DNA of 64,000 nt from Filimonas zeae (GCF_014641615.1 NZ_BMIB01000001.1:620769-684768); one strand, 5' to 3'. Positions 16,519-26,300 are shown, counted from the first letter of the stretch. A program made the numbers and translations. Notes: generated by a model from the letters alone, not told the origin.

Positions 16519-17910
16519 TTAGAATTTAACGGCCAGCCGTGTGTTAATAAATACCCCGTTTTTAGCATTGGGTATCACATCATATACAAAGCTGCCTACC
16601 TTAAAATATTGCAAACCCGTGTTAAGGGTAATAAACTTATTTACGTTGTATACAAAGCTGGTAAGCCATGCAGTGCCTATATATCGTTTGGTAGAAGATG
16701 CACCTGTCATATTCAGCGTGCCACTGGGGCGGTAAATACCATCTTGTAGTGAGTAGCGCCAGTTAAACACTATATCGCCCTGCCATAGCAGTCTGGGCAG
16801 CAGTGTCAGCGATACATAAGGATGAATATCTACCAGGTTAACGGGACCAATCTGCGGGTTAAACCCGAAGTAACCACCTTTGGGATACAGGGGATTAAAA
16901 GTTTGCAGTTTGCCATCACCGGCTTTTCTATCACCCGATATATAATCGTTTCTGATATTAATGCTGGGCCTGAATTTTACGTTCTCAAACAGATAACCCA
17001 GATCTACAGAACCCGTCCATGCACTGATGTTACCACCACTAAAGCTGCCGAACTGGTAAGCTGCTTCCAGATTGTATATAAACCCGCCGCCATATTTCCA
17101 TAAACGGGTGCCCAGTGTATGTCTGATTTCTTTGCCCACGCCTTCTTCAAACATCGTAGCATCTCTGCGTATACCCAGGTAGTAGAAATCCAGATTGCCG
17201 TGGCGGGGAATAATCCATTTACCGTACGTACCCCATAGGTTGGCCTGGCGGTTGGTTTTGTTATCAAAAGCTCCGTTGTTGGTGGTATCGGCTGCCATTA
17301 CAAAACCATCTACCGATAAACGGGGGGTATTGTACATAACTCTGGCTCCGGTAAAATACAAACGGGCATTGGGGCCTTCGCGTACCGAAATGAGCCGTCC
17401 GGAACCATAATCTATTTCCTGCCGTCCAATGCGGAAAGTGAGCGACTGACTGCTTTTGCGCCAGGCTACCACATCTGCAAACAGGTTTTGTACGTTCAAC
17501 TTGTCTTCATCAATAGGCCGGGGACCATTTTTGCGTCCGCCCTGAATGGCGCTGCGCAGTTGGCCGAACAGCCTTACACGGCTGCCCAGGTGCACATCGG
17601 CATGCAGATCGTACCGCTGCAACAGAAAGTTGTTATGGCCTATATTCATTCTGCCCCAGTCTTCATTATTAAAGTTGACCATTTCCCAGCGTGCTTCGCC
17701 GCCCAGGCTCAGGTAACTGCTTTTAGCAGCATTTAATGGAATGTATTTAATGCTGTTGTAAAAGCCCCGTGGAGAATCTTTCAGCGGTGCATAGTTTTCA
17801 TCGTACCGCATAAGCTTGAAAGACTGGCCGCCGGCGCTTACTGCTGCGGTGGCAGCAGTAAGCAACAGGCAAAGCCTTATAAAAAGTAACCTGATTTGTG
17901 TTGATAACAT
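16519..17910 (-). CDS. Alginate-export-family outer membrane beta-barrel
   Basis: 463 residues with a signal peptide (cut near AAVSAGGQS) and a pattern of alternating beta strands through to a C-terminal ...RLAVKF typical of outer membrane barrels. RYDLHADVHLGSRVRLFGQLRSA, RIGRQEIDYGSGRLISVREGPNARLYFTGAR and the GYLFENVKFRPSINIRNDY-like strands match the alginate_exp family, which includes AlgE-like anion channels. No alginate genes are present, so it is more likely a general porin for the small molecule handled by this operon (inference). It starts 20 bp after the isochorismatase-like gene. Confidence 0.85.
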   Translation of the reverse strand: MLSTQIRLLFIRLCLLLTAATAAVSAGGQSFKLMRYDENYAPLKDSPRGFYNSIKYIPLNAAKSSYLSLGGEARWEMVNFNNEDWGRMNIGHNNFLLQRYDLHADVHLGSRVRLFGQLRSAIQGGRKNGPRPIDEDKLNVQNLFADVVAWRKSSQSLTFRIGRQEIDYGSGRLISVREGPNARLYFTGARVMYNTPRLSVDGFVMAADTTNNGAFDNKTNRQANLWGTYGKWIIPRHGNLDFYYLGIRRDATMFEEGVGKEIRHTLGTRLWKYGGGFIYNLEAAYQFGSFSGGNISAWTGSVDLGYLFENVKFRPSINIRNDYISGDRKAGDGKLQTFNPLYPKGGYFGFNPQIGPVNLVDIHPYVSLTLLPRLLWQGDIVFNWRYSLQDGIYRPSGTLNMTGASSTKRYIGTAWLTSFVYNVNKFITLNTGLQYFKVGSFVYDVIPNAKNGVFINTRLAVKF

Positions 17911-17930
17911 ATCCGGAAAAGTGTTTTAGG

Positions 17931-18563
17931 TTAGTGTTTCAGCATGGTATGCGCATACTGAATACCTATACCATAGGCGCCGCCGTACTTCTTCATCAGA
18001 TCGGTAACGGCTACGTACGTTTCCTGGCGTGCCCAATCTCTCTGTAACTCCAGTATGTACTGAACAGCAGTAATAGGTACGGCACCAGCCTGAATCATGC
18101 GCTGTACAGCACGCTCGTGTGCTTCTACGCTTACATCACCACAGGCATCGGTAATAACATATACTTCATAGCCTTCGTCAATAGCAGATAAAGCAGGGCC
18201 TACAATACATACGCTGGTCCACAGACCCGCCAGAACAATCTTCTTTTTTTGAAAAGCCACAATAGCTTCGTAAGCGGGTTTGTCTTCCCATGTGTTCATG
18301 CTGGTTCTGTCTAAATAGCCAGAGGTTGCTTTAGGGTAAACCGCTTCCAGCTCAGGAAACACAGGGCCTGAAAAGCTTTCTTCGGCCACGGTGGTTACCA
18401 GGGTGGCTACGTTGAATATTTTAGAGGCGCCGGCAATAATAGCGGTGTTGGTGCGCAGCTCTGTATTGGAAAGGTTGGTGGTGGCTAAGCCCATCTGGCT
18501 TTCGAAGTCAATTAATACTAAAGCGTGGTTAGAAGGCGTCAATAACTTGTTAGATGGTTTCAT
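17931..18563 (-). CDS. Isochorismatase-family hydrolase (YcaC-like)
   Basis: 210 residues from the ATG at 18563; a farther in-frame ATG adds 24 residues without family similarity. The cysteine-hydrolase landmarks are Asp19 in LVLIDFESQ and Cys119 in LAGLWTSVCIVG, with ALSAIDEGYEVYVITDACG following, as in YcaC-type proteins. The Lys of the usual Asp-Lys-Cys triad is not obvious; the equivalent stretch reads YLDRTSMNTWED. Members hydrolyse amides or related bonds, and YcaC's true substrate is unknown. First gene of the operon, so its start marks the operon's 5' end. Confidence 0.88.
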   Translation of the reverse strand: MKPSNKLLTPSNHALVLIDFESQMGLATTNLSNTELRTNTAIIAGASKIFNVATLVTTVAEESFSGPVFPELEAVYPKATSGYLDRTSMNTWEDKPAYEAIVAFQKKKIVLAGLWTSVCIVGPALSAIDEGYEVYVITDACGDVSVEAHERAVQRMIQAGAVPITAVQYILELQRDWARQETYVAVTDLMKKYGGAYGIGIQYAHTMLKH

Positions 18564-18911
18564 ACTATTAATAATTAAAGTTTGTTTTTGAAAGGGCATG
18601 GCGCTGCCTGTACGCCTGTTGGCGCAGTAATGCATAGCATGCCGGTTATACGTTTGGATAAGCCGAAGCCGTGTAACGGTTGCAAAGCGGTTGTATTCCG
18701 GCGGCAGGTACCTATGGGCCGGAAACGTGGCTGCTATGTAAGCGTTGGAAGCTTCAGGGTTTTGATCGTGTTCAGGATGTAAAACTAGTGCGAAGGGGAA
18801 GGGGAGGCAATGGCGAAATGTTTGGAAAGATTGTCAATATTACACAGAGGAGTGGGGGGAGGCTTTCGTGTTTATGCGGTAAAATGCAGTAGTGACGGAC
18901 GTTTCAGGCAT
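18564..18911. other. Non-coding upstream region of the six-gene operon
   Basis: About 350 bases between the isochorismatase start and the terminator of the Ycf48-like gene. Short plus-strand open frames here have Arg/Gly/Cys-rich translations without any domain or start context and are not taken as genes. It should hold the promoter of the operon, but I could not find a convincing Bacteroidota -33/-7 pair. Confidence 0.5.
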
Positions 18912-18945
18912 AAAAAAAGGGCGTTCTGATCGAAACAGAACCCCC
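18912..18945 (-). terminator. Rho-independent terminator of the Ycf48-like gene
   Basis: Arms GGGCGTTCTG (18919-18928) and CAGAACCCCC (18936-18945) with one mismatch and a seven-base loop; on the minus strand a run of seven T follows (A-run 18912-18918). It lies about 80 bp after the stop at 19027. Confidence 0.85.
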
Positions 18946-19026
18946 TATTTAACCCTGCTGCATAAAAAACTGAACGTAAGATAGTTTCTTTTGCCGAAGG
19001 TTTAATCATCTTTTACTTTTTTTTAA

Positions 19027-20073
19027 TTAATTTTTTATATCCAATAATTTCCCTATTTGTCCTTTACTGCCCGCTAAATACACACTGTTCCCCCTTTGGG
19101 ACTTCTGAATAACGTGGAAACTTTGATTACTGATGGGGAACCAGTGCAGACCGTCATCATCTGTAATGTCCACTCCGTTAAGTCCAGAGGTAAGGGCTTT
19201 GCCTTTATCTACGTAAATAACGCAACTGCGGTATCCTGCGGGTGGAGTGCCGGGTTTGTGCCAGTTTTTGCCGCTGTTGGTGCTGATTGCACAATTACCG
19301 GTGGTATCGTTAGGACGGGTAAAATCGCCACCCACTACCAGCCAGCTATCTTTCCATACGGCAATAGAATTGGCGCCGGTGGTTTCTTTACCCTGTATCA
19401 TGGGCAGTGTATTAACTGTTACGCCTGCTTTACTGCCAGGTACAGGAATAAGGTGTAACCGGGAAACCATGCCACCCGTTACCAGCGCCAGAAACGGTAA
19501 ACGCCTTTGCACTTTTACCAATTGCATATTGGTACCGCTGGAGGCAAAACAGGCTTCGCCTTCTTCCGCCTCCGGCATATAGGGCTTCATTTTAAACCAG
19601 CTGCGTCCGGCGTCTTCAGTATGGGCAATAAACAGGCGGCCGTTAACAGGATCGCCCACTACTGCACCTGAAGTGCCTTCAAAATGCATGGCATCCAGAA
19701 ACATGCCCGGCGTATTATCGGTAAAAACAATCTGCCAGTGTGCGCCGCCGTCGGTGGTGCGTAGTATCTGTGCGGGTTCGGCTATGGCCATTATTACAGC
19801 CGTATCTGCATTAAAAGCGTGTATACTGCGAAAGTCTCTTTTTTCAAACCCGGCTACCTGCATCCAGTTAAAATGGGCGCCACCATCGGTAGAGCGGGCT
19901 ACATAACCATTGTTGCCGCTTACCCAGACTATACTGTCTGAGGGTACGCTAAGGCCACGAAGGCTTACGGAGCGACCGGAGTCTAATATAGAAATAGAAT
20001 ACTTTTGCTGACTTTGAGCGTATTCAAAGGAAGTCAGCAACAAAAAAAGGTAAAGGATTTTTGAAAAGCGCAT
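19027..20073 (-). CDS. Secreted Ycf48-like/BNR-repeat beta-propeller protein
   Basis: 348 residues from the ATG at 20073, which opens a signal peptide (MRFSKILYLFLLLTSFEYAQSQ). Repeats of the type ARSTDGGAHFNWMQV, LRTTDGGAHWQIVF, AHTEDAGRSWFKM, ISTNSGKNWHKPG and DITDDDGLHWFPI recur about every 50-60 residues; these are BNR/Ycf48-type blades of a beta propeller. In Bacteroidota such proteins are exported and mostly uncharacterised. Photosystem II assembly, the role of plant and cyanobacterial Ycf48, does not apply here. It is divergent from tcdA across a 60 bp gap. Confidence 0.85.
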   Translation of the reverse strand: MRFSKILYLFLLLTSFEYAQSQQKYSISILDSGRSVSLRGLSVPSDSIVWVSGNNGYVARSTDGGAHFNWMQVAGFEKRDFRSIHAFNADTAVIMAIAEPAQILRTTDGGAHWQIVFTDNTPGMFLDAMHFEGTSGAVVGDPVNGRLFIAHTEDAGRSWFKMKPYMPEAEEGEACFASSGTNMQLVKVQRRLPFLALVTGGMVSRLHLIPVPGSKAGVTVNTLPMIQGKETTGANSIAVWKDSWLVVGGDFTRPNDTTGNCAISTNSGKNWHKPGTPPAGYRSCVIYVDKGKALTSGLNGVDITDDDGLHWFPISNQSFHVIQKSQRGNSVYLAGSKGQIGKLLDIKN

Positions 20074-20133
20074 AATGCACAACACATTTGCGCCAAAATA
20101 CAACTTGTTTTAACATTTTATAATATATCTACT

Positions 20134-20883
20134 ATGATTCCTTACTGGCTAAGCCGGATGCAACTGTTACTGGGTGATGAACAGGTGGAATGTTTAATGA
20201 ATAGCCACGTATTGGTGGCAGGACTGGGTGGTGTGGGTGGCATCTGCGCCGAAATGATTGCCCGGGCCGGCGTGGGTAAAATGACCATTGTAGATGGCGA
20301 TGTGGTAGACCTGAGTAATGGCAACCGCCAGATACCAGCACTGCACAGCACCGCCGGTAAGCTAAAGGCAGAGGTTATGGCAGAGCGCCTGCTGGATATA
20401 AACCCGGCGTTACAGCTGGATGTGGTAGCCGCTTACCAGGAAGAACATCAGATGGATGCCCTTATGGCACGCCACGCTTTTAGCCATGCGGTAGATTGTA
20501 TAGATACGCTGAGCCCCAAAGTGGCTTATATGAAAGCAGCGGTAGACAGGGGCATTCCTATTGTAAGCGCTATGGGAGCAGGTGGTAAAACCGACCCTTC
20601 CAAAGCAACCATTGCAGACATCAGCGAATCGCACAGTTGCAAGCTGGCCAAATATGTACGTAAGCGCCTGCACGAGCACCATATACATACCGGCATTACC
20701 GTAGTGTACAGCCCGGAAGAAATTGATAGCGAACGTGTTATTGTAACAGAAAAAGCTTTTCCGAAGAAATCGGTAATTGGTACTATCAGTTATATGCCCG
20801 CCATTTTTGGCTGTATGGTAGCCAGCGTAGTTATCAGGAATCTGTATCAGCAGGCTGGTATTGCCACTGAAGATGTGCTTTAA
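20134..20883 (+). CDS. tcdA: tRNA threonylcarbamoyladenosine dehydratase
   Basis: 249 residues, the usual length for TcdA (CsdL) of the ThiF/E1-like family. Residues 27-37 hold the nucleotide-binding loop VAGLGGVGGIC, followed by IVDGDVVDLSNGNRQIPA with the family's Asp and Asn-Arg-Gln, and an ATP-binding ID T block at DCIDTLSPK. The enzyme uses ATP to cyclise t6A37 to ct6A37 in ANN-decoding tRNAs. The last 50 bp overlap the 3' end of the convergent CxxCxxCC gene on the other strand. Confidence 0.93.
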   Translation: MIPYWLSRMQLLLGDEQVECLMNSHVLVAGLGGVGGICAEMIARAGVGKMTIVDGDVVDLSNGNRQIPALHSTAGKLKAEVMAERLLDINPALQLDVVAAYQEEHQMDALMARHAFSHAVDCIDTLSPKVAYMKAAVDRGIPIVSAMGAGGKTDPSKATIADISESHSCKLAKYVRKRLHEHHIHTGITVVYSPEEIDSERVIVTEKAFPKKSVIGTISYMPAIFGCMVASVVIRNLYQQAGIATEDVL

Positions 20884-21358
20884 GCTGCTCTGTTACATTA
20901 TATATAATAGGGCAGCGGCCATAATGCATGAAAGTAGAGAAGAGCCTGCCTGTAAAATCGGGCAGGTGTAAACCCGGAAACGTGCGGCACTCTGTAAAAC
21001 GATGCTCATACACCGTACAGCACCGGTTTTGTAAAAAGTGGCAGGGTATGGTGTTTACTATCATATCGCCCTGCAGGCTGGTTTCAATATACTTTTCTGT
21101 AAAATCGGCCACCGGCATGTTCAGATGTGCTGCTACGCGTACGTTTTCTTCCGCCGTAACATTAATCATCAGGCTCTGGCAGCAGTTACCACACTCCGTA
21201 CAATTTATCTGTGGGGTAATTTCGGCATCCAGGCGATGCACTGCTTCATCCATTTCCGCGCTGTTCTGTGCTTTCAGAAACAGCCTGAACTGATAGTTTT
21301 CCGCCTCTTTTTCTGCGCCCTCTTTTTCTATAATATCCAGCTGGTGGGTAAGTTTCAC
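20834..21358 (-). CDS. YkgJ-family CxxCxxCC zinc/iron-chelating protein
   Basis: 174 residues. The motif C53-x2-C56-x2-C59-C60 in CTECGNCC defines the YkgJ family, with further Cys at HFLQNRCCTVYEHRFTECRTFPG supplying more ligands. Family members are thought to bind a metal ion or cluster; the role is unknown. The 3' end overlaps tcdA by 50 bp in convergent orientation. Confidence 0.85.
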   Translation of the reverse strand: MKLTHQLDIIEKEGAEKEAENYQFRLFLKAQNSAEMDEAVHRLDAEITPQINCTECGNCCQSLMINVTAEENVRVAAHLNMPVADFTEKYIETSLQGDMIVNTIPCHFLQNRCCTVYEHRFTECRTFPGLHLPDFTGRLFSTFMHYGRCPIIYNVTEQLKAHLQWQYQPADTDS

Positions 21359-21370
21359 CGGGCGAAGGTA

Positions 21371-21411
21371 ATTGATAGTTGGGAGTTTGAAGTTGGGAGT
21401 TGGTAGTTAAG
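21371..21411. repeat. Intergenic GTTGGGAGTT-type short repeat, copy 1
   Basis: Low-complexity stretch built of GTTGGGAGTT/TTGAAGTTGGGAGTT units between the YkgJ and transglutaminase-like genes. The same units recur at 29759-29793 and in inverted form at 30617-30701. Confidence 0.75.
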
Positions 21412-21418
21412 GCGGCGA

Positions 21419-22333
21419 TCACAGATCGATTACCATGCGCACATCATCGTTCAGATAACGGCCACCGGGGTGGCGGGCGCTGTAATCCAGGTTAATCCAG
21501 TATTCGTTATTGTGTTCGTGGTAGTAAATGCGATCTATTTGTTCTTTATCAAACAGTTGAATAATAGCCTGTTGCATTAATTCATACCCCTGTTTATCGC
21601 CGCAGTACAGTTCGGGGTACATATGTCCTTTAATAATTACCAGACGGCAGCGGGCACCGATACTCATAAGGCAGCTGGCCATAAGAATGGAGTGGTCGTC
21701 ACAATCGCCACCCATACCGTTAAGGATGGTTTCGCGTGGATTGGCAAAGTATTCATCCCGCTGAGAATCCGGTACGTACTTAAAATGGGTATTGATGTAC
21801 TGAAAAAGCGACAGATAACGGGTAACCATGCCATATTTAGGCTGGTATTCGTCAAAATTATCCAGGGAATGTTTAACAGAAAAGTTGCGCACCAGCGAAT
21901 CGGTGGTGTTTACCCGGGCTTTAATTAACTGTGAAGTTTTGTTGAGCGGATTGCCAAACGAGCGGGGATCGATGCTTAATCCATCGGGCTGTTTCTGCTC
22001 CCGGATCATCCAGTTTTGATAAGCCAGCGTTTTGTAATCATTCAGAATATTGCCAAAACCATACTTATTATTGATCTGATTGACCGTTAAAATGGTAAAA
22101 ACCAGTAAAAAAGCGGGAATAATCAACGGTTTTACCAACCAGAGAATGACCCTGACCACGGCTACGGCAATTAATACCGCTGCAATAAGATCAAAGTTCC
22201 ATTCACCGATCATAACCGGTGGAATATAGCGACAAATGAACGGGGCAAGGGGGATAATGGTTAAAATTCCTGCCAGTTCCGCTATAAAGTTCTTCGTTGT
22301 GGTGTATTTATCGCCTTTTGCTATTGCTGCCAT
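21419..22333 (-). CDS. Membrane-anchored transglutaminase-like protein
   Basis: 304 residues. Two to three membrane helices lie at about 18-32, 48-66 and 70-85, then a soluble domain. A transglutaminase-like triad can be placed: Cys211 in GGDCDDHSILMA, His237 in KGHMYPELY and Asp283 in WINLDYS. Bacterial proteins of this superfamily are mostly cysteine proteases or unknown hydrolases acting outside the membrane rather than crosslinking enzymes. It is transcribed away from parE, with a 213 bp divergent gap. Confidence 0.8.
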   Translation of the reverse strand: MAAIAKGDKYTTTKNFIAELAGILTIIPLAPFICRYIPPVMIGEWNFDLIAAVLIAVAVVRVILWLVKPLIIPAFLLVFTILTVNQINNKYGFGNILNDYKTLAYQNWMIREQKQPDGLSIDPRSFGNPLNKTSQLIKARVNTTDSLVRNFSVKHSLDNFDEYQPKYGMVTRYLSLFQYINTHFKYVPDSQRDEYFANPRETILNGMGGDCDDHSILMASCLMSIGARCRLVIIKGHMYPELYCGDKQGYELMQQAIIQLFDKEQIDRIYYHEHNNEYWINLDYSARHPGGRYLNDDVRMVIDL

Positions 22334-22546
22334 AACTTAAACATAATGTCCTCTTCAGCGTATACTGTAAGCAAATATTACGGGTAATGATATTTATTCA
22401 CAACTGTACAAAAGTCCTGCCGCTTTGCGCTATTTGCATTTAACCCTATATTTGCCCGGCAACACCTCTTGCTAAAAAAGTTAGTGGCTGGTAAGTGCGG
22501 TATCCGCAGGGGGCCGGTGTAACAGAAGATTTATAAAAAAGGTAGT

Positions 22547-24481
22547 ATGGCAGAACCTCAAAACAAGCAGCAGGCAGAGTATACGGAAGACAGTATCCGG
22601 AGTTTGGACTGGCGGGAGCACATCAGGCTGCGTCCTGGTATGTATATTGGTAAACTGGGCGATGGTGCAGCCCCGGATGATGGCATTTACGTGCTGGTGA
22701 AGGAGGTGATGGATAACTGTATTGATGAACACACGATGGGCCACGGTAAGGTAATTGACCTGGCACTGGACGGAAAAACAGTTACGATACGTGACTATGG
22801 CCGTGGTATTCCTTTAGGCAAGCTGGTAGATGTGGTGAGCAAGATTAACACCGGCGCCAAATACGACAGTAAAGCCTTTCAGAAAAGTGTGGGTTTGAAC
22901 GGTGTGGGTACCAAAGCGGTAAACGCATTGAGCAGCTATTTTAAAGTACAGAGCGTACGCGATGGCAAACTGAAAGTAGCGGAGTTTGAAAAAGGCGACC
23001 TGATTAAGGAGCATAAAGAGGTAAGCACTGACGAGCCTAACGGTACGCTGGTGAGTTTTGTGGCAGATGACACCATTTTCCGCAATTACCATTATATATA
23101 TGAATACATTGATAACCAGCTGTGGAACTACTGTTACCTGAATGCGGGTTTGATTATCAACTTCAACAACAAAAAATACGTTAGTAAAAACGGTTTGCTG
23201 GACTTGTTGCGCCGTAAAGCCAACGAAGATGAGCTGCGTTACCCTATTATTCACCTGAAAGGGGAGGATATTGAAATAGCGGTTACGCACAACAACGATT
23301 ACGGGGAGGATATTTTCTCATTCGTAAACGGCCAGTATACTACACAGGGTGGTACGCACCAGCAGGCTTTCCGCGAGGGATTTGTAAAAACCCTGCGTGA
23401 GTTTTTTAAGAAAGATTACGATGCGGCCGATATACGCCAGAGTATAGTGGCAGCCGTTTCTGTACGTGTACAGGAGCCGGTGTTTGAGAGCCAGACCAAA
23501 ACCAAACTGGGTAGCCAGTATGTGTTTGAAGGTGGCCCGAGCATGAAAAACTTTGTGGGTGATTTTCTGTCTAAAGAGCTGGATAACTTCCTCCACAGAA
23601 ACCCACAGGTGGCTGAGGCGCTGAAAAAGCGGATTGAACAGAGCGAAAAAGAGCGGAAAGAGCTGAGTGGCATACGTAAACTGGCTAACGAACGCGCCAA
23701 AAAGGCCAACCTGCACAACAAAAAGCTGCGCGACTGCCGTTTCCACTATAATGATGAGCCTACCGGTAAGGACAAAGAGGCAGTACTGGAAAAGCAAAAA
23801 GGCACTACTATATTTATTACCGAAGGTGATAGTGCCAGTGGTTCTATTACCAAGGCACGGCAGGTAGAAAGTCAGGCCGTATTCAGCCTGCGTGGTAAGC
23901 CGCTGAACTGTTTTGGGCTTACCAAAAAAGTGGTGTACGAGAATGAAGAGTTTAACCTGTTACAACACGCGCTGAATATTGAAGATGGTTTGGAAGGCCT
24001 GCGTTATAACAAAGTGGTAATTGCTACCGATGCCGATGTGGATGGTATGCACATTCGCCTGTTGCTGATGACTTTCTTCCTTCAGTTTTTCCCTGATCTG
24101 GTGAAGAAAGGGCACGTGTATATTCTGGAAACCCCGCTGTTTCGCGTACGTAACAAGCAAACCACGCACTACTGTTACGATGAAGCGGAAAAGCAGGTGG
24201 CTATTAAAAAGCTGGGCGGCAAGCCGGAGATTACCCGCTTTAAAGGGTTAGGTGAGATTTCGCCGGACGAGTTTGAGCGTTTTATCAGTGCAGATATGCG
24301 TCTGCAGCCGGTGATACTGGAGCAGGGCGAGCATATTCAGCAACTGCTGGAATATTACATGGGTAAAAACACCATGGACAGGCAGGAGTTTATTATTAAC
24401 AACCTGCGTGTAGAACTGGATTTGATTGAAGAAAATTCAGCTGCTGCGGAAGCTACTGCAACTGCGGCTGCCGGTAAATAA
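22547..24481 (+). CDS. parE: DNA topoisomerase IV subunit B
   Basis: 644 residues. The GHKL ATPase part has [14 protein letters not shown] near residues 45-58 and DYGRGIP, then [14 protein letters not shown]; the TOPRIM part has TEGDSASGS near residues 425-433, PLNCFG and [11 protein letters not shown]. These are type IIA topoisomerase B-subunit features. Identity as ParE rather than GyrB follows from the parC-like gene in the same operon and from the length lacking GyrB insertions. With ParC it decatenates replicated chromosomes using ATP. First gene of a five-gene plus-strand operon. Confidence 0.95.
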   Translation: MAEPQNKQQAEYTEDSIRSLDWREHIRLRPGMYIGKLGDGAAPDDGIYVLVKEVMDNCIDEHTMGHGKVIDLALDGKTVTIRDYGRGIPLGKLVDVVSKINTGAKYDSKAFQKSVGLNGVGTKAVNALSSYFKVQSVRDGKLKVAEFEKGDLIKEHKEVSTDEPNGTLVSFVADDTIFRNYHYIYEYIDNQLWNYCYLNAGLIINFNNKKYVSKNGLLDLLRRKANEDELRYPIIHLKGEDIEIAVTHNNDYGEDIFSFVNGQYTTQGGTHQQAFREGFVKTLREFFKKDYDAADIRQSIVAAVSVRVQEPVFESQTKTKLGSQYVFEGGPSMKNFVGDFLSKELDNFLHRNPQVAEALKKRIEQSEKERKELSGIRKLANERAKKANLHNKKLRDCRFHYNDEPTGKDKEAVLEKQKGTTIFITEGDSASGSITKARQVESQAVFSLRGKPLNCFGLTKKVVYENEEFNLLQHALNIEDGLEGLRYNKVVIATDADVDGMHIRLLLMTFFLQFFPDLVKKGHVYILETPLFRVRNKQTTHYCYDEAEKQVAIKKLGGKPEITRFKGLGEISPDEFERFISADMRLQPVILEQGEHIQQLLEYYMGKNTMDRQEFIINNLRVELDLIEENSAAAEATATAAAGK

Positions 24482-24483
24482 TT

Positions 24484-24987
24484 ATGAAACCTGTATTCAG
24501 ATACGCTTTGCGGGAAGAACTGCCCTGGATAGTGGAGGTATACAACTCTATTGTAGCCGGGCGTATGGTAACTGCCGATACCGACCCGGTAACGGTGGAA
24601 AGCCGTATTCCCTGGTTTGATGCACACAACCAGAAGCATCCTTTGTGGATGGTGGAAGTGGACGGTGAACCGGTGGGTTGGGTAAGTCTGCAAAAGTTTT
24701 ACGGTCGCCCTGCCTACGATATTACAGCAGAGATCAGTATTTACCTGCACGAAAGCTGCCGTGGCCGTGGTTTGGGGATGCCGGTATTGCAGCACGCTAT
24801 TGCGCTGAGTGCGGAACTGGGTATTGAAAACCTGCTGGGGTTTGTGTTTGCGCACAATATACCCAGCATGAAGCTGTTTGAACGTGCCGGATTTGAACAC
24901 TGGGCCAATATGCCGGGCATTGCGTTGCTGGATGGTGAATACAGATCATTAATTATACTGGGTAAAAAAATAAATTCAATTCTGTAA
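24484..24987 (+). CDS. GNAT-family N-acetyltransferase (phosphinothricin acetyltransferase-like)
   Basis: 167 residues, single GNAT domain. The acetyl-CoA loop is visible as CRGRGLGMPVLQHAI near residues 96-110 (R-x-x-G-x-G/A form), and the C-terminal NIPSMKLFERAGFEHW block fits the PAT/YncA-type subgroup. Such enzymes acetylate small amines; the substrate cannot be told. It begins 3 bp after parE and ends in TAATG, overlapping the next start by one base, so translation is coupled. Confidence 0.88.
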   Translation: MKPVFRYALREELPWIVEVYNSIVAGRMVTADTDPVTVESRIPWFDAHNQKHPLWMVEVDGEPVGWVSLQKFYGRPAYDITAEISIYLHESCRGRGLGMPVLQHAIALSAELGIENLLGFVFAHNIPSMKLFERAGFEHWANMPGIALLDGEYRSLIILGKKINSIL

Positions 24988-25892
24988 TGATACACGTTGT
25001 TTTTCAGCAGGCGGATATAGCTGTATTGGAAAAGGCTATTGAGCTGGACCCTAAAATGACGGGACTGGTAGTGCAGATTCTGGATGACTATGCAACAGGC
25101 CCTTTGGGTAAAATATACGAAGCGGAAGGTTTTCAGGAACGAAAAGCCTGGTGGGAAGAGGTGCTGCAGTACACACCGTATGCAGAAGGTTTTACTATGA
25201 CGGAAGACCGCTGGACGGTGCATCAGCTGACCCGTTTTCTGAAAGGTGGTGCTTTTACTTTTCCCGCTGCGGAAGGGGAGGAGGCTCGTATATACAAAGA
25301 GGACGATGAAGAGCCGGCGGTATGGATATGGATGGGCCAGAACCAGCATGATGTATGTGGTTATTACTGGCTGATGAGTCAGCTGAAAGATTATCAGGGC
25401 AACGTACAGGTGCTGTATATGAATAACCTGCCTTTTATTAATGAAAAAGGCGGCATTTTTTACCCTACCAATCTGTTTGAAATTCAGCCGAAAGAGTTTT
25501 TGAAAGCCAAGCGGCTGGCGCGCCCTATTACCCTGAGTGAGTTTGAGGTAGACCCCGATGAGTGGAAGAAGCTTTGCCAGGAAAGCGCTCCGGTGCGTAT
25601 ACTGGAAGGCGGAAAGAAAATAGTAAGCAAGGAACTGACCTTTTACGATAAAGATATATTTGCGGCCGTTGGTAACGAGGCTGGTAAGCTGAACAAGGTG
25701 GTGAGCAACTGCCTGAGCAAAATGAAACTGAAAACCGGCGATACTTTTCTGGTTTGGCGCATACGTAAACTGGCAGAGGAAGGAAAGCTGGATGTACAGG
25801 GCGACTGGACAAAAGGCTGGAAAGATATTGTGGTTAAACCTGCAGGTATGGCCACCAGTGAGGCGCAACCGGCAGAAGAAGCAGCATCGTAA
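24987..25892 (+). CDS. DUF1835-domain protein
   Basis: 301 residues, soluble. The N-terminal ~125 residues match the DUF1835 pattern (IHVVFQQADIAVLEKAIEL, ILDDYATGPLG, then WIWMGQNQHDVCGYYWLMSQL), and the C-terminal third looks like the DUF3658 part that usually accompanies it. Function of both is unknown. Start overlaps the stop of the acetyltransferase gene (TAATG). It sits between parE and parC without being known to affect topoisomerase. Confidence 0.75.
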   Translation: MIHVVFQQADIAVLEKAIELDPKMTGLVVQILDDYATGPLGKIYEAEGFQERKAWWEEVLQYTPYAEGFTMTEDRWTVHQLTRFLKGGAFTFPAAEGEEARIYKEDDEEPAVWIWMGQNQHDVCGYYWLMSQLKDYQGNVQVLYMNNLPFINEKGGIFYPTNLFEIQPKEFLKAKRLARPITLSEFEVDPDEWKKLCQESAPVRILEGGKKIVSKELTFYDKDIFAAVGNEAGKLNKVVSNCLSKMKLKTGDTFLVWRIRKLAEEGKLDVQGDWTKGWKDIVVKPAGMATSEAQPAEEAAS

Positions 25893-25894
25893 TT

Positions 25895-26284
25895 ATGAAA
25901 CTGAAAAGCATACACCACATTGCTATTATAGCCAAAGACTATGCGGAGAGCAAACAGTTTTATACAGAAGTACTGGGCTTTGAAATAATACAGGAAGTAT
26001 ACCGCGAAGCCCGCGACTCGTATAAACTGGATCTGGCCCTGGGTGGCCTGTACCAGATTGAACTGTTCAGCTTTCCCGATTACCGGCCACGGGGTTCTTA
26101 CCCCGAATCTCTGGGATTACGGCATCTGGCTTTTGCGGTAGACAATGTGGAGGAATGGATTATTTATTTGCGGAGCAAGGGCGTGGAAAGTGTACAGGAT
26201 GTAAGGGTGGATGAGTTCACCGGCAGGAAATTTACTTTCTTTAACGACCCCAACGGGCAGCCGTTGGAATTATATGAAAACTGA
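25895..26284 (+). CDS. VOC-family protein (glyoxalase-like, YaeR type)
   Basis: 129 residues with the two beta-alpha-beta-beta-beta units of the vicinal oxygen chelate fold. Metal-ligand candidates are His9 in SIHHIAIIAKDY, Glu near IELFSFP, His in GLRHLAFAVD and Glu125 in GQPLELYEN. The SFPDYRPRGSYPESLGLRHLAF stretch is typical of the YaeR/SMU1112c branch, whose substrate is not settled. Two bases separate it from the preceding stop, and parC follows 16 bp later. Confidence 0.88.
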   Translation: MKLKSIHHIAIIAKDYAESKQFYTEVLGFEIIQEVYREARDSYKLDLALGGLYQIELFSFPDYRPRGSYPESLGLRHLAFAVDNVEEWIIYLRSKGVESVQDVRVDEFTGRKFTFFNDPNGQPLELYEN

Positions 26285-26300
26285 CCTGAAATAATATAAG

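Noticed and set aside
18582-18892. Two short plus-strand frames ahead of the six-gene operon
   Set aside because: Translations are Arg/Gly/Cys-rich without domains or start context, and they oppose the operon's promoter region.
19027-20073. Annotation as a photosystem II assembly factor
   Set aside because: Only the Ycf48-type repeat is shared; this is an exported protein of a non-photosynthetic lineage.
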